A DNA stretch of 64,000 bases. It comes from Synechococcus sp. CCY 0621. Its GTDB lineage: Bacteria; Cyanobacteriota; Cyanobacteriia; PCC-6307; Cyanobiaceae. The stretch is from contig NZ_JAFKRH010000031.1 in NCBI RefSeq assembly GCF_019038465.1, positions 62,001-126,000 of the forward strand, read 5' to 3'. Within the stretch, counting starts at the first letter, position 1; every line of letters starts with the position of its first letter. Position numbers and translations under genes: made by a program. The notes under the pieces are model-generated. The model saw only the letters and a list, made by a program, of their open reading frames with translations, searched no databases and was not told the origin of the DNA. Shown in pieces: positions 16,656 to 23,598 of this stretch.

Positions 16656-17984
16656 TCAGCCGATGGGGTCACTGGCGAACTCAAGGGGATGGGGCCGGCG
16701 CTCCAGTTCCTCCAGCTCCAGGCGTTTGAGGGCGATCCAGTCCTCGATCAGCTCCTGGCTGAAGACACCACCGGCCAGCAGGTAGTCATGGTCGCCGGCG
16801 AGGGCCGCCAGGGATCCGCCCAGGTCGGTGGGCAGGCTGGCGCCAGCTGGCGGGACAGAACCGGCGGCGGGCTCCAGATCGCTGGGGGATCCGGGATCGC
16901 TCTGGCGGCGCACGCCATCGAGCCCTGCCATCAGCATCGCCGCCAGGGCCAGATAGGGATTGGCCAGCCCATCCGCCTGGCGCAGCACCAGCCGCCGCTT
17001 GTCGGGGTCGCTGCCGCTGTCGGCAACCGCGACCACCGTCGAGGGGTCGTTCCTGGCGTAGGTCAGGCGGGTCGGGGCCGCGGGGCCGCTCCGCAGCCGC
17101 CGGTAGCTGTTGGTACCTGGATTGGTGAAGGCGGCCAGGGAGGGGCCATGGTGCAGCAGCCCCCCCAGGTACCAACGGGCGGTCTGGGACAGGTCGCCAT
17201 AGGTGCCTGCACCGCAGAACAGGGGCTGGCCGGCCCTCCAGAGGCTCTGGTGCACCGCCAGGCCGGCGCTGATCGGATCCAGCGTGGGCTTCGGCAGCAT
17301 GGTGGCGCTCCAGCCGTGGCGCCGGGCCACGTGGCGCAGCACATAGCGGCTGACCATCAGGGCATCGGCGGCCCGCAGCAGGTCGTCGCTCCCCAGGCTC
17401 AGCCCAAGCAGGGGGGCCGGCGGAGACGGCTGACGCAGGCGGGCCGGCAGGCCCAGGGCCGTCAGGGTAAGCACCAGTTCGTTGCCAAGCGCCTCCGGTG
17501 GCTCAGTGCCGTTGGCGATCTGGTAGCCACAACCCTGGTCACTGCAGTGCCAGATCAGCTGGTTGAACAGGAAAAAGTCCTGCGTCACTCCGAAGCGGGC
17601 TGCATCGGCCAGGCCGCTGCCGGCCAGCAGGGCCAGGGCGCGGCCGGCCAGGGAGCGGGGGCAGTGGCGGACGTTCGGCCCGGACCCCGCCGGTGCCTCG
17701 ACCGTGGCGATCAGGCTGAGGCTTCGGGGGGAGAGAAAGGGGTCGATCCAGGCGGTGGCGGGGTCCGGATGCAGGACCAGACCGCTGGCACGGCTGTCGA
17801 AGGAATCGCTGTCGAAGGAAAACTTGTCGAGGCAAAGGCCCCGCTGAAAGGCCCCCTCGCCGAGCTGGTCGGCCTCCAGCCCGAACGAATGCCAGCGGCC
17901 CTGCAGGTCACTCACCTTGAGGTCGATGCGCTCGATGCCGTCCTCCCCGAGGCGGCGCAGGACGTCCTGGGCGGAGGTGGCCAT
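16656..17984 (-). CDS. Glutamine synthetase homologue lacking catalytic residues (pseudoenzyme)
   Basis: The protein has 442 residues and aligns end to end with type I glutamine synthetase. Landmarks are DVLRRLGEDGIERIDLKVSD, PDPATAWIDPF, VHQSLW, AFTNPGTNSYRRL, ANPYLALAAMLMAGLDG and the C-terminal RPHPLEF. The metal and substrate ligands are altered. The usual E-x-E before FFLF is T-Q-D, the HHEVA and GQxEL glutamates are gone, GMHCH is GLAVH, the flap YEAP is PAAP, RSASIRIP is absent, and EFR is VLR. It is therefore unlikely to make glutamine. It is divergent from apcF; a regulatory or structural role is possible but unproven. Confidence 0.85.
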   Translation of the reverse strand: MATSAQDVLRRLGEDGIERIDLKVSDLQGRWHSFGLEADQLGEGAFQRGLCLDKFSFDSDSFDSRASGLVLHPDPATAWIDPFLSPRSLSLIATVEAPAGSGPNVRHCPRSLAGRALALLAGSGLADAARFGVTQDFFLFNQLIWHCSDQGCGYQIANGTEPPEALGNELVLTLTALGLPARLRQPSPPAPLLGLSLGSDDLLRAADALMVSRYVLRHVARRHGWSATMLPKPTLDPISAGLAVHQSLWRAGQPLFCGAGTYGDLSQTARWYLGGLLHHGPSLAAFTNPGTNSYRRLRSGPAAPTRLTYARNDPSTVVAVADSGSDPDKRRLVLRQADGLANPYLALAAMLMAGLDGVRRQSDPGSPSDLEPAAGSVPPAGASLPTDLGGSLAALAGDHDYLLAGGVFSQELIEDWIALKRLELEELERRPHPLEFASDPIG

Positions 17985-18146
17985 GGTGGAGGTGGATGGG
18001 AAGGCTGCCGCCACGATGGTGCCCCCCCGGCTGGCCGGTGGCCGCGTAACCGTTTCTGTCAGATTCCCCAGAACCAGCCGCAGCACAGGAATCTGGCGGA
18101 TTGCGAGTGCTACCTTCCGCTGCAGGTGCGTCGATCCGTTTCGTCC

Positions 18147-18665
18147 ATGCGAGATGCCATCACCGGTCTGATTGGTCGTTACGACCAGCTGGGCCGCTAC
18201 TTCGATCGTTCCGCGATCGATCGGATCGATGCCTACTACGGCCAGGCCGAGTTGCGACTCGCCGCCGTCGAACTGATCAACCGGGAAGCGGCCGTCATCG
18301 TGCGCGAGGCAGCCCAGCGCCTCTGGCTTGAGGACCCCGAGCTGCTCCTCCCCGGTGGCAACGCCTACACCACCAGGCGCCTGTCGGCCTGCCTGCGCGA
18401 CATGGATTACTTCCTGCGCTACGCCAGCTATGCCCTGGTGGCGGACGATTTCACCATCCTCGACGAGCGCGTTCTCAACGGCCTCGATGACACCTACAAG
18501 AGCCTGGGTGTTCCCACCGGTCCCACCGTCCGCAGCATCGCCCTGCTCGGTGAGGTGATCGCCGAGATGCTGGCCGATGCCGGCCTGGTGGACACCGGAC
18601 TGGTTCGGGCCCCCTTCGAGCATCTCTGCCGCGGCCTTTCCTCCAGCAACGTCCGCGCCCGCTGA
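18147..18665 (+). CDS. apcF: Allophycocyanin beta-18 subunit ApcF
   Basis: The protein has 172 residues and is a phycobilisome core subunit of the globin-like phycobiliprotein family. The phycocyanobilin-binding cysteine is Cys82 in SACLRDMDYFLRYASYAL. The preceding GGNAYTTRR keeps the asparagine (Asn72) that is methylated in beta-type subunits. The N-terminus MRDAITGLIGRYDQLGRYFD and VLNGLDDTYKSLGVPTGPT fit ApcF better than ApcB or ApcD. ApcF sits in the core cylinder with ApcE and helps pass energy to photosystem II. It is monocistronic in appearance and divergent from the glutamine synthetase-like gene across 162 bases. Confidence 0.88.
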   Translation: MRDAITGLIGRYDQLGRYFDRSAIDRIDAYYGQAELRLAAVELINREAAVIVREAAQRLWLEDPELLLPGGNAYTTRRLSACLRDMDYFLRYASYALVADDFTILDERVLNGLDDTYKSLGVPTGPTVRSIALLGEVIAEMLADAGLVDTGLVRAPFEHLCRGLSSSNVRAR

Positions 18666-18726
18666 GCGGCTGTTCCCTAGTCTCAGATCACTTCTGCCGC
18701 TCCGCCAGGTCTTGCCTCTTCTCCCA

Positions 18727-19908
18727 GTGCCTCCCACCGTCAGCAGCACCCACAGGCTCGCTCTGGATCCCATCGCCACCCCGGAGCGGCTGCTGCTGGG
18801 CCCTGGCCCCTCCAACGCCCACCCCACGGTGCTGCAGGCCCTGGCACGGATGCCGATCGGGCACCTCGATCCCCTCTACATCGAGCTGATGGGTGAGGTG
18901 CAGGAGCTGCTCCGCTACGCCTGGCAGACCGACAACCGGCTCACCATCCCGATGAGCGGCACCGGCAGCGCCGCCATGGAGGCGACGCTGGCCAACACCA
19001 TCGAACCCGGCGACAAGGTGCTGGTGGCGGTGATGGGCTACTTCGGCCAGCGCCTGGTCGACATGGCCGGCCGCTACCGGGCCGAGGTGGCCACCATCGA
19101 ACGGCCCTGGGGCGAAGCCTTCGATCTGGCCGAGATTGAGGCGGCCCTGATCGCCCACCGGCCCGCCATCCTGGCCATGGTCCACGCCGAGACCTCCACC
19201 GGGGTGTGCCAGCCGATGGAGGGCATCGGGGAGCTCTGCCGGCAGCACGACTGCCTGCTGCTGCTCGACACCGTCACCTCGCTTGGGGCGGTGCCGCTGC
19301 ACATCGATGCCTGGCAGGTGGATCTGGCCTACAGCTGCAGCCAGAAGGGGCTCAGCTGCCCTCCCGGCCTGGGTCCCTTCACGATGGGACCGCGGGCCGA
19401 GGCCAAGCTGGCCGGCCGCTCCGGCAAGGTGCCCAACTGGTACCTCGATGTCTCCCTGCTCAACAAGTACTGGGGCAGCGACCGGGTGTACCACCACACC
19501 GCACCGGTGAACATGAACTTCGGCATGCGCGAAGCCCTGCGGCTTCTGGCCGAAGAGGGCCTGGAGGCCGCCTGGGCGCGCCACCGCAGCAATGCCGAGC
19601 GCCTCTGGGCCGGTCTGGAGCGGCTGGGCCTTGAACTGCATGTCAGCGAGCCCCTGCGCCTGCCCACCCTCACCACCGTCCGCATCCCAGAGGGGGTCGA
19701 CGGCAAGGCCTTCAGCCGCCATCTGCTCGATCGCTTCGGCATCGAGGTGGGCGGCGGGCTCGGGGATCTGGCCGGCAAGGTGTGGCGCATCGGCCTGATG
19801 GGCTACAACAGCACCCCGGAGAACGTCGATCGCCTGCTCGACCTCTTCGCCAGCGAACTGTCCGCCTTTCAGTCGTCCCCTGCCGCCGTGCCCGCCGCCA
19901 TCGCCTGA
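18727..19908 (+). CDS. Alanine-glyoxylate / serine-glyoxylate aminotransferase (class V)
   Basis: The protein has 393 residues and is a fold-type I PLP enzyme. LLLGPGPSNAHPTVLQA opens the domain, followed by MSGTGSAAMEATLAN. The cofactor aspartate is Asp181 in LLLDTVTSLGAVP and the Schiff-base lysine is Lys207 in CSQKGLSCPPGL. These match the AGXT/SgaA family, which converts glyoxylate to glycine in photorespiration. GTG at 18727 was taken as the start, with no suitable ATG upstream. Its 3' end overlaps the converging tadA by 40 bases. Exact amino-donor preference is not readable. Confidence 0.9.
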   Translation: MPPTVSSTHRLALDPIATPERLLLGPGPSNAHPTVLQALARMPIGHLDPLYIELMGEVQELLRYAWQTDNRLTIPMSGTGSAAMEATLANTIEPGDKVLVAVMGYFGQRLVDMAGRYRAEVATIERPWGEAFDLAEIEAALIAHRPAILAMVHAETSTGVCQPMEGIGELCRQHDCLLLLDTVTSLGAVPLHIDAWQVDLAYSCSQKGLSCPPGLGPFTMGPRAEAKLAGRSGKVPNWYLDVSLLNKYWGSDRVYHHTAPVNMNFGMREALRLLAEEGLEAAWARHRSNAERLWAGLERLGLELHVSEPLRLPTLTTVRIPEGVDGKAFSRHLLDRFGIEVGGGLGDLAGKVWRIGLMGYNSTPENVDRLLDLFASELSAFQSSPAAVPAAIA

Positions 19909-20375
19909 CGGGCCAGGCGTCGCTGCCGGAACCACTGCTCCAGCTGCTGACCGGCCCGCGCGCCCCTCACCCCACCGCTGACCGCCATGTGGTGGTGGGC
20001 GCTGGGGTGGCTGGAGAGGTCGAGGCTGCCGCCGAGGGCACCACGCTTGGGGTCGCCTGCGGCGTAGATCACACGGCCCACCCGCGCCTGGATCAGGGCG
20101 CCGGCGCACATCGGACAGGGCTCAAGGGTCACCAGCAGGGTGCAGCTGTTGAAGCGCCAGTCGCCCCTCGCAGCCGCAGCCTGGCGCAGGGCCAGCAGTT
20201 CGGCATGCCCAAGGGGATCTGCCTGTCGGTGGCGACGATTGCTGCCCCAGCCGACGCAGCGGCCGGCCTCATCCAGTAAGGCGGCGGCGACGGGGATCTC
20301 CCCCCGGGCCCCGGCCGCCTCGGATAGGCGCAGGAGCCGGTCCATCCACAGCAGGCTGACGGCGTCACTCACCAT
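19869..20375 (-). CDS. tadA: tRNA-specific adenosine deaminase TadA
   Basis: The protein has 168 residues and is a zinc deaminase that converts A34 to inosine in tRNA-Arg(ACG). The zinc site is His57-Ala-Glu59 (GHAEL) and Cys87/Cys90 in LEPCPMCAGAL. The second half contains the family's AAGDPKRGALGGSLDL and a C-terminal arginine-rich helix (QLEQWFRQRRL). A later in-frame ATG at 20345 is an alternative start. It is divergent from the PLP decarboxylase across about 40 bases. Confidence 0.92.
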   Translation of the reverse strand: MVSDAVSLLWMDRLLRLSEAAGARGEIPVAAALLDEAGRCVGWGSNRRHRQADPLGHAELLALRQAAAARGDWRFNSCTLLVTLEPCPMCAGALIQARVGRVIYAAGDPKRGALGGSLDLSSHPSAHHHMAVSGGVRGARAGQQLEQWFRQRRLARQAMAAGTAAGDD

Positions 20376-20416
20376 CCTGTTTTTCTAGCCATCCCTCCGC
20401 CAGGGCAGGCGGCAGA

Positions 20417-21874
20417 ATGCCGAAGCCCCCACAGTCGCCGTTGGCCAGCGTCCCCCCCGCCCACCGGCCATCGCCGTCCCCTCAGGACTTCGGCGCCTTT
20501 GCCGATCCCTTTCAGCCGGACCCGGCCCTGGAAGAGGTCCTGCAGCAGGCGTCCGGACTCCTTTGCCGCTGGCTTGGCCAGGCCGGCCACGGCACCCCCC
20601 TTCCCGGGCTGAGTGTGCTGCCGGCGGTGGAACCGGAGCTGGCGGGACTGGGAAGCGACCGGCTGCTGGCCGATCTGCAACTGGTGATGGAAGGGGCCTA
20701 CAACCCCAACCATCCCGGCGCCCTGGCCCACCTCGATCCGCCGCCCCTGTCGGCCTCGATCGTGGCCGATCTGATCTGCGCCGGCCTGAACAACAACCTG
20801 CTGGCCGAGGAGCTCTCCCCCAGCCTCAGCCGTCTGGAGCGGGCCCTGTGCGCCTGGATGGCCGGGCGGCTTGGGCTTCCTGACGGTGCCGGGGGCGTGG
20901 CCGCCAGCGGCGGCAGCCTCAGCAACCTGATGGCCCTGGTCACCGCCCGCCATCAGCGTGGCCTGGCCTGCCGGGGCGAGGCGGTGGTGCTGTGCAGCGA
21001 GGAGGCCCATGTCTCGCTTGTCAAGGCCACCGCCGTGATGGGTCTGCCGCCCGAAGCCCTGGTGCAGCTCCCCGTGACGGCTGCCGGCACGCTCGAACCC
21101 CAGGCCCTTGAGGAACGGCTGGCGCAGCTCGATCGGGCTGGTACGCCGGTGATCGCCGTGGTGGCCACCGCCGGCACGACCGTGCGCGGCGCCTTGGATC
21201 CCCTGGAGCCGATCGCGGCCCTGTGCCGGCGCTACGGCCATTGGCTGCACGTGGATGGCGCGATCGGCGCGATCTTCGCCTTCAGCGAACGCTTCCGTCC
21301 CGCGCTGACGGGCCTGGGGCTGGCCGATTCGATCACGGTCAACCCCCAGAAGCTGCTTGGCATCACCAAGACCTCCTCGCTGCTGCTGCTGGCGGATCCG
21401 CGCCACCTGCAGCGGGCCTTTGCCACCGGCCTGCCCTACATGGAACCCAGCTGGGGCGGCGGCCACCAGGGGGAGGCGGGGCTGCAGGGCACCAGGCCCG
21501 GGGAGATCCTCAAGCTCTGGCTGGGTCTGCGCCAGCTCGGCCTCGACGGCGTGGCCGCCCTCATCGACGCGGCCGTCCAGCGCCGCACGCAACTGGAGCA
21601 GCGGCTGCGGGCCATCGGGGGCCTCAGCCTCTGCAGCGGCCCCCTGCACCTGCTCGCGTTCCGGCCCGAGGGCTGTGAAGGGGTGCAGGCGGAGCGCTGG
21701 AGTGCCGCCACCCGGGCGGCCCTGCTGGCTGAACAGCTGATGCTCTCGCGGCCCGTCTACCGGGGCCATCACCATCTCAAGGCGGTGCTGGGCAACCCGC
21801 ACACGCTCCCGTACCATCTGGACCGGCTCAGCCTGGTGGTGCAGCAAAGCCTGGCGGAGCCCAACCATGGCTGA
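20417..21874 (+). CDS. PLP-dependent group II decarboxylase (DABA/aromatic-type)
   Basis: The protein has 485 residues and is a fold-type I decarboxylase. It has the AYNPNHPGALAHLDPPP substrate region, GGSLSNLMAL, HVDGAIGAI with the cofactor Asp280, and NPQKLLG with the probable PLP lysine Lys312. The last motif replaces the DAHKW usual in aromatic, glutamate and diaminobutyrate decarboxylases, so substrate prediction is unsafe. Picocyanobacteria carry one such gene annotated as L-2,4-diaminobutyrate decarboxylase-like. The 3' end overlaps a small downstream gene by 8 bases. Confidence 0.82.
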   Translation: MPKPPQSPLASVPPAHRPSPSPQDFGAFADPFQPDPALEEVLQQASGLLCRWLGQAGHGTPLPGLSVLPAVEPELAGLGSDRLLADLQLVMEGAYNPNHPGALAHLDPPPLSASIVADLICAGLNNNLLAEELSPSLSRLERALCAWMAGRLGLPDGAGGVAASGGSLSNLMALVTARHQRGLACRGEAVVLCSEEAHVSLVKATAVMGLPPEALVQLPVTAAGTLEPQALEERLAQLDRAGTPVIAVVATAGTTVRGALDPLEPIAALCRRYGHWLHVDGAIGAIFAFSERFRPALTGLGLADSITVNPQKLLGITKTSSLLLLADPRHLQRAFATGLPYMEPSWGGGHQGEAGLQGTRPGEILKLWLGLRQLGLDGVAALIDAAVQRRTQLEQRLRAIGGLSLCSGPLHLLAFRPEGCEGVQAERWSAATRAALLAEQLMLSRPVYRGHHHLKAVLGNPHTLPYHLDRLSLVVQQSLAEPNHG

Positions 21875-22112
21875 ACCAGTGGCTGAACCGATGCCGGATC
21901 CGATCCCGCCGAAGCCCCCGCTGAAGGATCCCCGCGGCAGGTGGGTGGCGATCTTCACCGGTGCCATCTCGATCCTGATCGGGGTGGCCTACCTGGTGCT
22001 GATCACGGTGCTGGATTCCCGCGGTCCCCTTCAGCCGCCCCCCCCCGAGGCCCTGGTCGGGGCGGTAGCCGCCGTCTCTGGCGTTGCTGCAGAGGTTCCA
22101 CCACCCTGTTGA
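21867..22112 (+). CDS. Small single-helix membrane protein
   Basis: The protein has 81 residues. A proline-rich start leads to DPRGRWVAIFTG, a hydrophobic helix (AISILIGVAYLVLITVL) and DSRGPLQPPPPEAL. I believe this core recurs in picocyanobacteria, but I recognise no named family. The start overlaps the preceding decarboxylase by 8 bases. The last 37 codons lie antisense to the 3' end of the GTPase gene, a 110-base convergent overlap, so the C-terminal part may be an unselected extension. Confidence 0.55.
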   Translation: MAEPVAEPMPDPIPPKPPLKDPRGRWVAIFTGAISILIGVAYLVLITVLDSRGPLQPPPPEALVGAVAAVSGVAAEVPPPC

Positions 22113-23598
22113 GGGCTGTTTCCAGGAAGCTGCGCAGCATCCCCTCCCGTTTGTTGAGGTCGTATTCGCGTTGCAGCACCTCCTGCAGCCCCCCATCGCC
22201 CCAGTCCTGGTTCTGGCTGAAGTAGGTGATGAAGCTGCGCCCCGCCACCCGGGTCAGCCAGGCCGCGCTGACCGCCTGAATCGCCCGGCTGACCACCAGG
22301 GCGGGGAGATTGAGGCTGAGGGCCGAAGTGAGCAGACCCACGCCCCCCTTGACCAGCCCCAGCCCGGCCAGGGTCCGGCCCACCGAGAGGGCCAGATCCT
22401 GGGCGATGTCGCGGCTGAGGCTGACGCCGTAGACACGGCCGATCTCCACCACCATCTGGGCATTCACCGCGGCGGTGGCGAGCAGGTCGACGCCCGGCAG
22501 CGGGGTCACCATCACCACCCCTGCGCCGATCCACATGTAGCGATCGACGATCGAGCTGGCGTCGCTGTTCCGTTGCCGGTCCAGCAGGTCCTGGCTGGCC
22601 TGGTTGAGGCGGCGGCACTGCAGCAGCAGGTTGTCGGCGATCAGCTCCTCCCCATCGGCATGCAGAACGCTGGCGACACGGCGCAGCAGGGCCTCCACCT
22701 CCGGGGCCGGCTGCAGGGGTCGGCCACCGGGCATCGGCACACTCTGGGGAGCGGCGCTGGCGGGGATCACATCCTCGGGGGCGAGTCGGCCGGCGCAGCG
22801 TTGCCGCAGCAGCGCCAGCAGGCGCCGCTCCTCCTCTTCGCCGCGCAGGTCGCACTTGTTGAGCACCAGCAGCAGCCGCTTGCCCAGCCCGGCCAAAGCC
22901 TCGAACACCTCCATCTCACTGGCGCGCAGGTCGCCATCCAGCACCAGCAGCAACAGATCGGCCCTGGCGGCCAGCCCCCTGGCCAGCCGCTCCCGCTCCC
23001 GGCCCTGGCGGCCCGCTTCGAGGATCCCCGGGGTGTCTTCCAGGATCACCGCGCGGGGCAGATCCCGCAGCCGCAGCCGGTAGCGGGTGGCGGCGGTGGT
23101 TGAACCCATCGGGGCGCCCACCTCACCCACCAGCTCCTGCAGCAGGGCGCGGATGAGTGAGGTCTTGCCGGCCGAGCCGGTGCCGAACACAACGATCACC
23201 AGGTCGCCCCGTTCCAGTTCCGCCTCCATGCGCTGCCGTTCCTGGCGCAGGGCTTCGCGCTCCACCGCGTGGCGCACCTGCTCCAGGGTCCGGTCGATGG
23301 CGCCCAGATTGCGCTGGGCCGCCTCCCGGCGGCTGGAGGGCACCGCCGCAGGAATGCGCTTGCCTGCCACCGAAGGGCCCGGGCGGCGCAGCCTCTGCAG
23401 CCAGGGCCAGCCGAGCTGCACCAGGGCCAGCAGCAACGCCACCAGCACGACCAGCATCAGCGGTCCCACCATCCAGTAGGGCAGCCAGGTGCTCAGGGTC
23501 CATTGCAGTTGCTGGACCGCCTGAAGCACCATCCCCAGCACCACCAGCGCCAGCAGACCCAGCAGGATCCAGATCCAGAGGCGTTGGGGCAGCTTCAT
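22003..23598 (-). CDS. Membrane GTPase with DUF697-like C-terminal domain
   Basis: The protein has 531 residues. Two N-terminal membrane helices (about 7-30 and 42-64) precede a basic coiled segment (90-130). An Era/TrmE-like G domain follows with GTGSAGKTS (139-147), EDTPG (187-191) and NKCD (247-250). The C-terminal part (about 365-490) contains VVMVTPLPGVDLLATAAVNAQMV, typical of DUF697/YcjF-type domains that associate with membranes. Its role is not established; related proteins are linked to stress and envelope functions. The start overlaps the stop of the PBP gene by four bases, so it belongs to the bioY-lspA-PBP chain. Confidence 0.82.
   Translation of the reverse strand: MKLPQRLWIWILLGLLALVVLGMVLQAVQQLQWTLSTWLPYWMVGPLMLVVLVALLLALVQLGWPWLQRLRRPGPSVAGKRIPAAVPSSRREAAQRNLGAIDRTLEQVRHAVEREALRQERQRMEAELERGDLVIVVFGTGSAGKTSLIRALLQELVGEVGAPMGSTTAATRYRLRLRDLPRAVILEDTPGILEAGRQGRERERLARGLAARADLLLLVLDGDLRASEMEVFEALAGLGKRLLLVLNKCDLRGEEEERRLLALLRQRCAGRLAPEDVIPASAAPQSVPMPGGRPLQPAPEVEALLRRVASVLHADGEELIADNLLLQCRRLNQASQDLLDRQRNSDASSIVDRYMWIGAGVVMVTPLPGVDLLATAAVNAQMVVEIGRVYGVSLSRDIAQDLALSVGRTLAGLGLVKGGVGLLTSALSLNLPALVVSRAIQAVSAAWLTRVAGRSFITYFSQNQDWGDGGLQEVLQREYDLNKREGMLRSFLETALNRVVEPLQQRQRRRLPPRPGPRGGAAEGDRGNPAP

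Noticed and set aside
16581-18146. Plus-strand frame running through the GS-like gene into apcF
   Set aside because: Only the part from 18147 matches a phycobiliprotein. The upstream part is the shadow of the minus-strand gene.
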